A stretch of 12,164 nucleotides of DNA from Firmicutes bacterium UBA5496. Its GTDB lineage: Bacteria; Bacillota; Proteinivoracia; UBA4975. The stretch spans positions 3,920-16,083 of the forward strand of contig DIPE01000098.1 in NCBI GenBank assembly GCA_002427015.1. The letters run 5' to 3'. The notes beneath the pieces were generated by a model, which made no database searches, was not told where the DNA came from, and saw only the letters and a list, made by a program, of their open reading frames with translations. Positions 1 through 6,709 of this stretch are shown here, in pieces (position 1 is the stretch's first letter; each line of letters starts with the position of its first letter). Both the position numbers and the translations under genes were made by a program.

Positions 1-22
1 TCGAATCCCCTAGGGGTCACCA
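1..22 (+). tRNA. 3' end of a tRNA, probably tRNA-Glu (5' part outside window)
   Basis: The window opens inside a T-loop (TCGAAT), followed by the 3' half of the T-stem (CCCCT), a 7-nt acceptor strand (AGGGGTC), the discriminator A and an encoded CCA at 20-22. A rho-independent terminator follows within 15 nt, as expected for the last gene of a tRNA unit. The acceptor strand implies a 5' end such as GGCCCCT, which is the usual form of Firmicute tRNA-Glu. The amino-acid identity is inferred, because the anticodon lies upstream of the window. Confidence 0.8.
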
Positions 23-34
23 TACAAAAGAAAT

Positions 35-68
35 ACAGTCTCTCCGGAGGCTGTGTTTTTTTTCTTTT
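35..68 (+). terminator. Rho-independent terminator of the tRNA unit
   Basis: ACAGTCTC (35-42) pairs with GAGGCTGT (47-54), an 8-bp stem with one G-T wobble and a TCCG tetraloop. A run rich in T follows (55-68). It lies between the tRNA 3' end and the trmK promoter, so it separates the two units. Confidence 0.85.
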
Positions 69-75
69 AGAGGAA

Positions 76-107
76 TTTACATTCAAGATATGGAAATATA
101 CTATAAT
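76..107 (+). promoter_or_regulatory. Probable sigma-A promoter for the trmK operon
   Basis: There is a perfect -10 box TATAAT at 102-107, directly downstream of the tRNA terminator and about 45 nt before trmK. The -35 is poor: the best match, TTTACA at 76-81, is 20 nt away, longer than ideal. Transcription would start near 113-115. The -10 is convincing in context and the -35 is uncertain. Confidence 0.5.
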
Positions 108-152
108 GGTATTTGCTGTGTCTACTATTATGAATAAATGGGGATGGTGCTG

Positions 153-848
153 ATGAAATTGACTCCGAGGCTGCAGGCTATTGCCGACAAGGTGCCGCCA
201 GGTTCCAGGGTGGCGGACATTGGCACCGATCATGCATATATCCCTGTATACCTGTTATTAAATCGCCTGAGTCCAAATGTCATTGCCACTGACAGCCGTC
301 CGGGGCCATTGCAGGCCGCCCAAGAGACCTTAGAGCTCTTCAGTCTCAGTCAGACTGCAGAGCTGCGCCTGGGGGACGGACTCAGCGTCCTCCGGGAAGA
401 GGACAATATCGACGTGATCATCATTGCCGGCATGGGCGGCGAGACCATCTGCTCAATTTTGGAAGCAGGACTCCCTCTGTTAAAGAAAAACACCCTCTTA
501 GTTTTGCAGCCTATGACCTGTGTCGACTGGGTGCGGACATGGCTGGCGGACAACAAGTTTTCATTAGTCCAGGAGGACATTGCCCAGGAAGAGGATCGTT
601 ATTATGAAGTAATCGTTGCCCGCTGGTCAGGAAAACTCAGCCTGGCAAGCGAAAAATACCTGACAATTGGGCCGGATTTAGTAGCCTGCAGACATCCCCT
701 CTTAAAACCCATGCTGCAGCAGAGGCTGGAACGTAAAGAGGCAGCACTGGCCGGGGCAGGAGGAGCAAATTCTCCTGCCGCCAAAAACAGAATCCTCGAA
801 CTGGAAAAGGAAATTCTCTTGCTCAGAGAGGTTATAGCATGGCTGTAA
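153..848 (+). CDS. trmK: tRNA (adenine(22)-N1)-methyltransferase TrmK
   Basis: This is a cytoplasmic SAM-dependent methyltransferase that forms m1A at position 22 in the D-loop of some bacterial tRNAs. The 231-residue product matches the family length. Visible motifs are the SAM-binding motif I DIGTDHAYIP (22-31), GDGL (74-77), the family signature AGMGGE (92-97) and LQP (118-120), and then a charged helical C-terminal region (about 180-230) typical of TrmK. I chose ATG 153 because a GGGGATGG stretch lies about 8 nt before it, and the family N-terminus begins close to the KLTPRLQ segment. ATG 138 would add five residues but has no ribosome binding site. The gene overlaps the next one by 10 nt, so the two are translationally coupled. 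The pairing with a Nif3-like gene is the same as yqfN-yqfO in Bacillus subtilis. Confidence 0.93.
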   Translation: MKLTPRLQAIADKVPPGSRVADIGTDHAYIPVYLLLNRLSPNVIATDSRPGPLQAAQETLELFSLSQTAELRLGDGLSVLREEDNIDVIIIAGMGGETICSILEAGLPLLKKNTLLVLQPMTCVDWVRTWLADNKFSLVQEDIAQEEDRYYEVIVARWSGKLSLASEKYLTIGPDLVACRHPLLKPMLQQRLERKEAALAGAGGANSPAAKNRILELEKEILLLREVIAWL

Positions 849-1954
849 AGGCAGGGAAAATCATTGCTCTTCTTGAAGAACTAACTCCAGTGGGGCTGCA
901 AGAAGACTGGGACAACTGTGGGCTACAGGTGGGCAGCCGCCAGTGGACCACTGACAAAATTCTCTTGACCTTGGATGTAACCCCGGAAGTGGTGGAATTT
1001 GCTGCCTCAGAACAATATGGGTTTATCCTGGCCCACCATCCCCTGATTTTTCATAAGCTCTCTAAAATTGATGTCTCAACTCCCTTGGGCTCAAGTATCG
1101 CTGACGCCTTAGCCAACAGGATTTGCATTTATGCAATGCACACCAATCTGGATGTTATTCGGGGAGGGGTTTCCGATGTCCTGGCGGAATTGCTGAAACT
1201 TAGAAATACTCAAGTTTTGGACAAGGGCTCCGGCAAGTACTGCAAGCTGGCAGTCTATGTCCCCGACAGCCATTTGGAGCAAGTGCGCCGCGCTCTGGGG
1301 GATGCAGGGGCAGGCTGGATCGGCAATTACTCCCATTGCACTTTCGCTGCCCCAGGCCGGGGGCAGTTCCTGCCCAGAGAGGGGACCAGCCCCTGGTTGG
1401 GCAGACAGGGGGAACTGACTGAGGTTTCGGAGCACAAATTAGAGACCATTGTCCAGCGCTCCCGGCTGCCGGCGGCGCTGGCGGCAATGAAGGGGGCCCA
1501 CCCTTATGAAGAAGCGGCTTACGACATAATCCCCCTGGAAAATGAGGCCAATTTCGGACTGGGACGGATTGGCCTGCTGCCGGAGCCTATGACTTTAGGA
1601 GATTTTGCCTCTTGGCTGGGCAAATTGCTGGGCTGCACCGCCCTGAAGATTTGCGGCGAACCGGGAAAATTGATTAAGAAGGCGGCAGTTTGCGGCGGCA
1701 GCGGCGGCAACCTCGTTCCCCTGGCTCACCATAGCGGCGCTGATGTGCTGGTCACCGGCGATATCGGCCATCATACAGCCCTGGATGCGGCGCAGCTGGG
1801 TTTGGCATTAGTGGATCCCGGGCATTATTGCAGTGAGTACCCTGTCATGAATGTTTTAGAATCCTATCTGAAAAATAACTTGCAGGAGACTGTCATTACA
1901 AGATTTCCCGGCAGTACAGACCCCTTGTGGATAAAAGCTATTCAATCGGAATAA
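839..1954 (+). CDS. Nif3-like dinuclear metal centre protein (YqfO/DUF34 family)
   Basis: The 371-residue product belongs to the NIF3/DUF34 family, hexameric proteins that bind two metal ions per subunit. Databases often label it GTP cyclohydrolase 1 type 2, but the true function is unsettled. Metal-ligand motifs sit at both ends: AHHPLIFH (65-72), HTNLD (101-105), GDIGHH (307-312) and DPGHYCSE (326-333). Between them, about residues 135-235, is the PII/CutA-like insert found in the long Bacillus YqfO form, including GAHPYEEAAYD (219-229). The length agrees with YqfO (about 370). ATG 839 follows an AGAGAGG ribosome binding site and lies within the last codons of trmK. It is the second gene of the operon and is followed after 18 nt by a zinc-ribbon gene. 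Confidence 0.92.
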   Translation: MAVKAGKIIALLEELTPVGLQEDWDNCGLQVGSRQWTTDKILLTLDVTPEVVEFAASEQYGFILAHHPLIFHKLSKIDVSTPLGSSIADALANRICIYAMHTNLDVIRGGVSDVLAELLKLRNTQVLDKGSGKYCKLAVYVPDSHLEQVRRALGDAGAGWIGNYSHCTFAAPGRGQFLPREGTSPWLGRQGELTEVSEHKLETIVQRSRLPAALAAMKGAHPYEEAAYDIIPLENEANFGLGRIGLLPEPMTLGDFASWLGKLLGCTALKICGEPGKLIKKAAVCGGSGGNLVPLAHHSGADVLVTGDIGHHTALDAAQLGLALVDPGHYCSEYPVMNVLESYLKNNLQETVITRFPGSTDPLWIKAIQSE

Positions 1955-1972
1955 GGGAGGGGAGATTAAAAC

Positions 1973-2692
1973 ATGAATTACCTGAAGGAAATGTGGCGGC
2001 TGCAGAATATTGAAGTAGAGTTGGTCAAACTCCGCAAGGAATGGACTCAAATCAAAGAGTGGCTGAACAGGGAGACCGGGGAGGATTTGGCGGAAATTCA
2101 GGCAGGAATCAACGAAGCCAGAGAGCAGTGGGAGCTGTGCAAAGGAGAGTATGAAGAAGGCGTTTCTGAAATTGAGACAATCGGCCGCAAGCTGGAACAG
2201 TTTAACAGCCAGCTGTATGAAGGTGGCGCTCAGAGCAAGGAACTGGTTTCCATTCAGCAAAATATAGAACAGCTGCGCCGGCGCAAACGCAATCTGGAAG
2301 AAAAGCAGTTGAGCAGCATCCAGCAGTTAGATGATTTAGAACAAAAAATCGCCAACGAAACTGTACGCTTTCAGCGCCTGGACGAGCAAAGGAAATCCCG
2401 GCTCAACCGTTTGATGGAGCGCAGGGATGAGATTCGGGAAAGATATAAAGACTTAAAAGATCAGCGGGAAGAATTGCGCAAAATCATTCCTAATTTCATG
2501 ATGGTCATATATAATGATTTAGTGGCCCAGAAAAAACGGCCAATGGCAATTCTGACAGATGAAAACTGCAGCGGCTGCGGCATGGCTCAGACTGTGCTCA
2601 ATGTCAACGCCTTAAAAAAAAGCGGCCAGTATACACGTTGCAGCAATTGTGGCAGAATATTAATTGCCGGCGACGAAGTGGAGCAAGAGTAA
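1973..2692 (+). CDS. Coiled-coil protein with C-terminal C4 zinc ribbon (COG1579)
   Basis: This is a 239-residue protein. Residues 1-175 are almost wholly charged, heptad-like alpha helix, predicted as a long coiled coil with a central break near YEGGAQSKEL (83-92), the hinge motif typical of the family. The C-terminus carries a four-cysteine zinc ribbon, CSGCG (199-203) and CSNCG (223-227). This layout matches COG1579/PF02591, predicted nucleic-acid-binding proteins that are common beside Nif3-like genes. The molecular role is not firmly established for this branch. A strong GGGAGGGGA ribosome binding site (1955-1963) lies 9 nt before the ATG. The gene is the third in the operon, and murG starts 10 nt after its stop. 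Confidence 0.88.
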   Translation: MNYLKEMWRLQNIEVELVKLRKEWTQIKEWLNRETGEDLAEIQAGINEAREQWELCKGEYEEGVSEIETIGRKLEQFNSQLYEGGAQSKELVSIQQNIEQLRRRKRNLEEKQLSSIQQLDDLEQKIANETVRFQRLDEQRKSRLNRLMERRDEIRERYKDLKDQREELRKIIPNFMMVIYNDLVAQKKRPMAILTDENCSGCGMAQTVLNVNALKKSGQYTRCSNCGRILIAGDEVEQE

Positions 2693-2702
2693 GGAGATTA
2701 TT

Positions 2703-3827
2703 ATGGCTGATGAAAATGTAAAAGTGCTTTTAACTGGCGGCGGCACTGGCGGACATATTTATCCGGCAATTGTCATAGCCGATGAGATTAGGCGCCTTAA
2801 TCCTTCTGCCCAGATTCTCTTTGTCGGCACCAGGCGCGGTTTGGAAAGCAAGGTTGTCCCCAGACTGGGTTATGAGATTAAGTATATCGATGTGCGCTTT
2901 ATTATCCGCCGTCTGACCTTGAAAAACTTTGTTACAGTATATAAGGCCCTTACTTCTGCCTTTGCCGCAAAAAAAATAATCCGGGAATTCAAGCCCGATA
3001 TAGTAGTAGGAACCGGCGGTTATGTTTCCGGTCCGGTGGTTTATGCGGCCACAAGATTAAAGGTGCCCACTCTTATTCATGAGCAAAACGCTTTCCCCGG
3101 CCTCACTACGCGGCTGCTGTCGCGGCGGGTGACCAAGGTGGCAGTGAGTCACGCTGCTGCCGTCAAGCGCCTTAAATCCGGGGCGGCGACTGTGGTAACC
3201 GGTCATCCCGTGCGCCGGGAATTTTTTGAAATTGATCGCAGTCAGGCCCGGCAGGAGATGGGCCTGAAGGAAAAGCAAAAATTAGTGATTGTGGTGGGCG
3301 GCAGCGGCGGCGCCCTCAAGCTCAATCAGGTTGCTTTGGAATCCTCTAGGGCGATTCTGGCGGATCCCGATGTTATCCTCATACATATTACTGGCAGCCG
3401 CTATTACCAATGGGTCCAGGAGGAACGAGAAAAGCTGGCACTAAGCCCTGACCTGGCGGAAAGATACCGGCTCACTGACTATCTCCACGATATGCCCCGG
3501 GCCATGGCGGCCTGCGACCTTATTGTCGCTCGTTCCGGAGGAATGGTCCATGAAATGACAGTAACCGGCTGTCCCGCCCTGCTGGTGCCCTCGCCCAATG
3601 TCACCGACGATCACCAGCTGCACAACGCTCGTTCCATAGCGGAAGCGGGAGCGGCATTGGTAATTGAAGAGTCTGAGCTCTCGGGGGATATTCTGGCCCG
3701 GGAAATCAGCGCCCTTATGAGCAATCCCGGAGGCTTGAAAATAATGGCTGCTGCGGCAAAAGCTTTGGGCAAGCCGGAAGCAGGCAATCGCCTGGCCAAT
3801 ATAATTCTGGAAATGGCAAATAAATAA
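2703..3827 (+). CDS. murG: MurG-type UDP-GlcNAc:lipid I N-acetylglucosaminyltransferase
   Basis: MurG transfers GlcNAc from UDP-GlcNAc to lipid I on the inner membrane face, giving lipid II for peptidoglycan. The 374-residue GT-B-fold product has GGGTGGHIYP (12-21, with catalytic-site His18), GTGGYVSGP (103-111), HEQNAFPG (126-133), the second glycine loop GGSGGA (199-204), the UDP-GlcNAc site ARSGG with Glu284 (276-284), and QLHNAR (305-310). ATG 2703 is chosen over an in-frame ATG at 2664 because AAGGAG (2691-2696) lies at the right spacing and the longer form would overlap the zinc-ribbon gene. The second glycine loop reads GGSGGA where most MurG proteins have GGSQGA. The gene stands outside a division/cell-wall cluster, so it could be a second MurG paralogue rather than the main enzyme. 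Confidence 0.88.
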   Translation: MADENVKVLLTGGGTGGHIYPAIVIADEIRRLNPSAQILFVGTRRGLESKVVPRLGYEIKYIDVRFIIRRLTLKNFVTVYKALTSAFAAKKIIREFKPDIVVGTGGYVSGPVVYAATRLKVPTLIHEQNAFPGLTTRLLSRRVTKVAVSHAAAVKRLKSGAATVVTGHPVRREFFEIDRSQARQEMGLKEKQKLVIVVGGSGGALKLNQVALESSRAILADPDVILIHITGSRYYQWVQEEREKLALSPDLAERYRLTDYLHDMPRAMAACDLIVARSGGMVHEMTVTGCPALLVPSPNVTDDHQLHNARSIAEAGAALVIEESELSGDILAREISALMSNPGGLKIMAAAAKALGKPEAGNRLANIILEMANK

Positions 3828-3861
3828 ATTTTTTCTTTTCAAAAATTAGCACAGATTGACT

Positions 3862-3890
3862 TTGACTATTACAGGTCATCTGTGTTAATC
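3862..3890 (+). promoter_or_regulatory. Promoter of rnpB
   Basis: The -35 TTGACT (3862-3867) and -10 TTAATC (3885-3890) have an ideal 17-bp spacer. Transcription would begin around 3897-3902, exactly where the RNase P RNA P1 helix starts. A long inverted repeat overlaps both hexamers (see findings). Confidence 0.7.
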
Positions 3891-3901
3891 TGTTAAAGGA
3901 A

Positions 3902-4258
3902 AAGCTGAGTAAGCTGGGCAGCCGCAGTATTTTAAAAACTGAGGAAAGTCCGGGCTCCGCAGGGCAGGGTGCTGGATAACGTCCAGTAAGGGTGACCTTA
4001 AGGAAAGTGCCACAGAAAACAGACCGCCTCCGCATGCCGGGGGTAAGGATGAAACGGTGCGGTAAGAGCGCACCAGCAGTCAGGTGACTGGCTGGCTTGG
4101 TAAACCCCACCCGGAGCAAGACCAAATAGGAGGGACTATAGGACGGCCCGTCCGCCCCTCGGGTATGGTCGCTTGAGCTGCCAGGCAACTGGCAGTCTAG
4201 ATAGATGGCTGCTGCCTCGGAAGAGGTACAGAACCCGGCTTATACGCTTGCTCAGCTC
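3902..4258 (+). ncRNA. rnpB: RNase P RNA, bacterial type A
   Basis: This is the catalytic RNA of ribonuclease P, which removes 5' leaders from tRNA precursors. The conserved elements appear in order: GAGGAAAGTCCGGGCTCC (3941-3958), the GGAAAGTGCCACAGAAA segment (4001-4017), GGTGCGGTAAGAGCGCACC, the region containing GGAGCAAGACCAAATAGG (4113-4130), AGATAGATGGCTGCTGCC, and the 3' motif ACAGAACCCGGCTTAT (4228-4243). The ends are set by a 12-bp P1 helix: 3903-3914 pairs with 4246-4257, with one G-T. Similarity of the second half to the Escherichia coli layout indicates type A rather than the Bacillus type B. The RNA has its own promoter and terminator. The exact ends are good to a few nucleotides. 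Confidence 0.96.
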
Positions 4259-4271
4259 ATTATCCGCCTGG

Positions 4272-4299
4272 AAGACACCGCTTAAGGTGTCTTTTCTTT
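4272..4299 (+). terminator. Rho-independent terminator of rnpB
   Basis: AAGACACC (4272-4279) pairs with GGTGTCTT (4286-4293) around a 6-nt loop, and TTCTTT follows. It lies 14 nt past the P1 helix of RNase P RNA. Confidence 0.9.
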
Positions 4300-4325
4300 G
4301 CAAAAGTCATGATTTCTTGTATGAT
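4298..4325 (+). promoter_or_regulatory. Probable promoter for the ytvI-like/GTPase operon
   Basis: TTGCAA (4298-4303) and TATGAT (4320-4325) are separated by 16 bp, a good sigma-A match. The -35 begins inside the T-tract of the rnpB terminator. The start would be near 4332, leaving a leader of about 90 nt before the ATG at 4422. I see no riboswitch or other recognisable element in 4326-4405. Confidence 0.55.
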
Positions 4326-4421
4326 ATTATTGCTGGAGCATATAGCTTTACACAGGGAAGTTATTGGATCCGGCAGGGATGCAGCCTGCAGGTGTTGAAT
4401 AGTATTTAAGAGAGGTGCAAT

Positions 4422-5435
4422 ATGGACGAAAAACATGCAAAACTGCTGAAAATATTAGTGGCAATCGCCCTGATTTTCCTGCTTTTAACATATGGCCGCA
4501 GAATAGTATCCATCCTCACCCCAGTTGTGATCGCTGTTTTACTGACCCTGTTATTGCTGCCCCTGGTAGACTTTTTGAACAAAAAATTCAAATCCAGGAT
4601 TCTTGCTGCTTTGACTGTGCTCTTGCCTGCCTTTGCTTTGATAATCTGGGGATTGTGGTGGGCAATATCGCAGTTGTACCGGGAGGCGGAGAGATTTGTC
4701 CTCTCTTTCCCGGAGATCATCACAAACCTCGAGACCTTGTTTAATGAACGCATCCTGCCTTTGGTCAGGGGAAGCAGATATGAGGAGACTATTTTTGTCA
4801 TTCTCGACGACGTCATTTTGCAGGCAGTGTCCTGGGTGCAGGATTTGGCTAAGAACCTGATTGGTTCAGGGATTTCGCTGGTCAGCTCGCTACCTGGCCT
4901 TTTCCTGGCTTTTATGGTGACGGTGTTGCTGGTCTTTTATCTGACGTATGATAAAAAGTGGGCTTTCAATCTTATCCCCGCAGCCGGAGAAAATATCAGC
5001 CAGGTAATTAAATCCATGCACGGCTTTATTAAAACCCAGTTATTGTTAATTATCATAACCGCATCAATTTGCATGCTTACTTTTGCCCTCCTGGGAATCC
5101 CCTACGTCTTTGTCCTGGGAATTCTCATCGCCATTTTTGATTTGCTCCCCATTCTTGGGGCCGGCACCTTGCTGGTGCCCATGGTGGTCTGGTATTTTAT
5201 TCTGGGGAAACCCTTTACGGCAATAATGCTTGGGGTACTCTATGGAGTAATCCTGGTGGTCAGGCAAATTGTCGAACCCAAGCTTCTTTCTAATAACTTA
5301 GGCATCCATCCGGTGGTGGCAATTTTGTCAGTATTCTTGGGCCTTAAGCTCTTTGGCCCTGTGGGCCTGATTCTGCTGCCCCTGATAACCTCAATTGCCG
5401 CCAGTTTCCCCAGATTTCAAAGGCTTAGACGATAA
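4422..5435 (+). CDS. AI-2E family transporter, YtvI-like (possible sporulation membrane protein)
   Basis: This is a 337-residue polytopic membrane protein of the AI-2E/PerM family (PF01594). Hydrophobic segments lie near residues 9-24, 29-50, 60-83, 150-176, 205-224, 228-262, 265-282 and 297-326. A polar stretch at about 84-148 fits the extracytoplasmic or amphipathic region of this family. Signature motifs near the C-terminus are DLLPILGAG (240-248), EPKLL (285-289) and NLGIHP (292-297). Length and the DLLP motif resemble YtvI, a membrane protein of the Bacillus mother-cell regulon. The substrate is unknown, and autoinducer-2 export should not be assumed from the family name. AGAGAGGTG provides the ribosome binding site. 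The GTPase gene follows after 21 nt, so the two probably share an mRNA. Confidence 0.85.
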   Translation: MDEKHAKLLKILVAIALIFLLLTYGRRIVSILTPVVIAVLLTLLLLPLVDFLNKKFKSRILAALTVLLPAFALIIWGLWWAISQLYREAERFVLSFPEIITNLETLFNERILPLVRGSRYEETIFVILDDVILQAVSWVQDLAKNLIGSGISLVSSLPGLFLAFMVTVLLVFYLTYDKKWAFNLIPAAGENISQVIKSMHGFIKTQLLLIIITASICMLTFALLGIPYVFVLGILIAIFDLLPILGAGTLLVPMVVWYFILGKPFTAIMLGVLYGVILVVRQIVEPKLLSNNLGIHPVVAILSVFLGLKLFGPVGLILLPLITSIAASFPRFQRLRR

Positions 5436-5456
5436 TTTTTCTGGGAGTGATCCTCT

Positions 5457-6440
5457 GTGCCAGCTAATCTGACACAACAATATTACGCCGCTGAAGAAGC
5501 CTATAAAAAAGCCTCTACTTATGAGGAAAAACTGGCTGCTCTTGAAGAGATGCTTGCAACTGTACCTAAGCATAAAGGAACGGAAAAAATACAGGCTGAG
5601 ATTAAAAAGCGCCTTTCGCGCATGCGAAAAGAGAGCGGTCAGACTCAGGGCAGCGGCAGCCGCCAGGAAGATCCCTTTCTCATTGATGCTCAGGGCGCAG
5701 GCCAGGTGCTGCTGCTGGGCCCGCCCAATTCCGGCAAGTCCTCCCTGGTCCAAACCTTGACTAATGCCAAAACCCAAGTGGCTGAATATCCATTTGCCAC
5801 CGCCTTGCCCATTCCGGGAATGATGAAGTTTGAGGATGTTTCTATCCAGCTGGTGGATACGCCCCCCTATGTGCCTGATGGAATCCCCGGTAATTTCATT
5901 TCCGCCATCCGCAACAGCCATATGCTTGCCCTGGTCATTGACTTGACCGATCCCGACTGCATTGACCATTTGATGGCAATGCTGGAATTCTTGCGTGAAA
6001 AGCGGATACTGCGGGAGGAGGTGCCGCCGGGAGTGCAGGCCCTGACCCTGGATAAGATTCTGGTCCTGGGGAGCAAGGCAGATATTGCCCAGTGGGAAGA
6101 AATGGTGGAGATGATTGAGGAATTGGTTCCTGATTGCCCCACCCTAGTGCCTGTATCCGCTGTCACAGGCTGCAACCTGGACAGATTTCGGGCTCTGGCC
6201 TTTGAGCGCCTGCAGGTAATCCGGGTATACACCAAGCGGCCGGGCAAACCGGCTGACATGGAGCGGCCTTTCATCTTGTCTGCCAACAGCACTGTCTCTG
6301 ACTTGGCCCATTCAATCCACAAGGATTTGGCTGACAGCCTCAGAACGGCGAAGGTATGGGGGTCCGCCAAGTTTGACGGTCAAGCGGTAAACCACGATTA
6401 TGTCTTGGCGGACAGGGATATAGTCGAACTCAACGATTAA
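5457..6440 (+). CDS. DRG/Obg-related GTPase with C-terminal TGS domain (COG1163-like)
   Basis: The 327-residue GTPase has three parts. The first is a charged N-terminal helix (about 20-60), whose segment PKHKGTEKIQAEIKKRL resembles the N-terminus of DRG GTPases. The second is a G domain: P-loop GPPNSGKS (88-95), switch region with Thr115 in FATALPIPG, G3 DTPP (134-137), G4 GSKAD (205-209) and G5 SAVTG (234-238). The third is a TGS domain (about 254-327) with the closing pattern VNHDYVLADRDIVEL. This order matches eukaryotic and archaeal DRG proteins, which bind ribosomes or translation factors, so a role in translation is inferred. G4 has Ser where the canonical NKxD has Asn. The start is GTG 5457, preceded by GGGAG at 9-nt spacing. 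A strong terminator follows at once, making this the last gene of its operon. Confidence 0.85.
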   Translation: MPANLTQQYYAAEEAYKKASTYEEKLAALEEMLATVPKHKGTEKIQAEIKKRLSRMRKESGQTQGSGSRQEDPFLIDAQGAGQVLLLGPPNSGKSSLVQTLTNAKTQVAEYPFATALPIPGMMKFEDVSIQLVDTPPYVPDGIPGNFISAIRNSHMLALVIDLTDPDCIDHLMAMLEFLREKRILREEVPPGVQALTLDKILVLGSKADIAQWEEMVEMIEELVPDCPTLVPVSAVTGCNLDRFRALAFERLQVIRVYTKRPGKPADMERPFILSANSTVSDLAHSIHKDLADSLRTAKVWGSAKFDGQAVNHDYVLADRDIVELND

Positions 6441-6478
6441 AAAAAACAGGGAGTGATTATTACTCCCTGCTTTTTTTT
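6441..6478. terminator. Bidirectional rho-independent terminator
   Basis: CAGGGAGT (6447-6454) pairs perfectly with ACTCCCTG (6462-6469) around a 7-nt loop. It is flanked by six A on the left and eight T on the right, so it works on both strands. It ends the GTPase unit (+) and the leuS/DUF1540 unit (-). The minus-strand stop codon at 6477-6479 overlaps the T-run. Confidence 0.93.
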
Positions 6479-6647
6479 ACCGCTTGGGGGAAAAGGTGGC
6501 GCAGTCAGTTTCTTCGGTGTCAGAGGCATCCGGGGGCTGAATTTCAATATGTGATGCCAGGCAGTGATCACCATGCCCATAGTAGCGGCAAGAACTGACC
6601 ACACATTTTACCCGGGAAATGGCGGAATCATCTTTTTCTACACGCAA
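6477..6647 (-). CDS. DUF1540 domain cysteine-rich miniprotein
   Basis: This is a 56-residue protein with Cys15, Cys20, Cys29 and Cys49 in the DUF1540 pattern (C-x4-C-x-Y, C-x-A-x2-I-x-I, then T-D-C-A-T-F near the end), which probably binds a metal ion. DUF1540 proteins are common in spore-forming Firmicutes, and their function is unknown. Translation starts at TTG (6645-6647), preceded on the minus strand by a very strong GAGGAGGTGA ribosome binding site with about 6 nt spacing. No ATG or GTG gives a better frame. The gene lies 62 nt downstream of leuS, with no clear promoter between, and ends inside the bidirectional terminator, so it is probably transcribed by readthrough from leuS. The unusual start and short length explain why a length- or ATG-based search would miss it. 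Confidence 0.85.
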   Translation of the reverse strand: MRVEKDDSAISRVKCVVSSCRYYGHGDHCLASHIEIQPPDASDTEETDCATFSPKR

Positions 6648-6709
6648 GCTGTTCACCTCCTCGCCTTAATATTATTTGACGAGGGCTGGCAGCTATACGG
6701 GTATTTATT

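Noticed and set aside
138..152. Upstream in-frame ATG for trmK
   Set aside because: There is no Shine-Dalgarno sequence before 138, whereas 153 has a GGGGATGG stretch and fits the family N-terminus.
4373..4392. Short GCAGG/CCTGC repeat upstream of the ytvI-like gene
   Set aside because: Five base pairs, no T-run, no conserved riboswitch sequence; probably chance.
3715..4409. Open frames on both strands across the rnpB region
   Set aside because: They overlap the RNase P RNA, whose conserved elements and P1 helix account for the sequence.
5391..5969. 192-codon minus-strand open frame opposite the GTPase start
   Set aside because: It is a shadow of the GTPase and permease coding sequence, with a composition unlike a real protein.
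6659..6684. CCTCG/CGAGG inverted repeat that could hide the DUF1540 ribosome binding site
   Set aside because: Only five base pairs with a 16-nt loop; too weak to call a regulatory hairpin.
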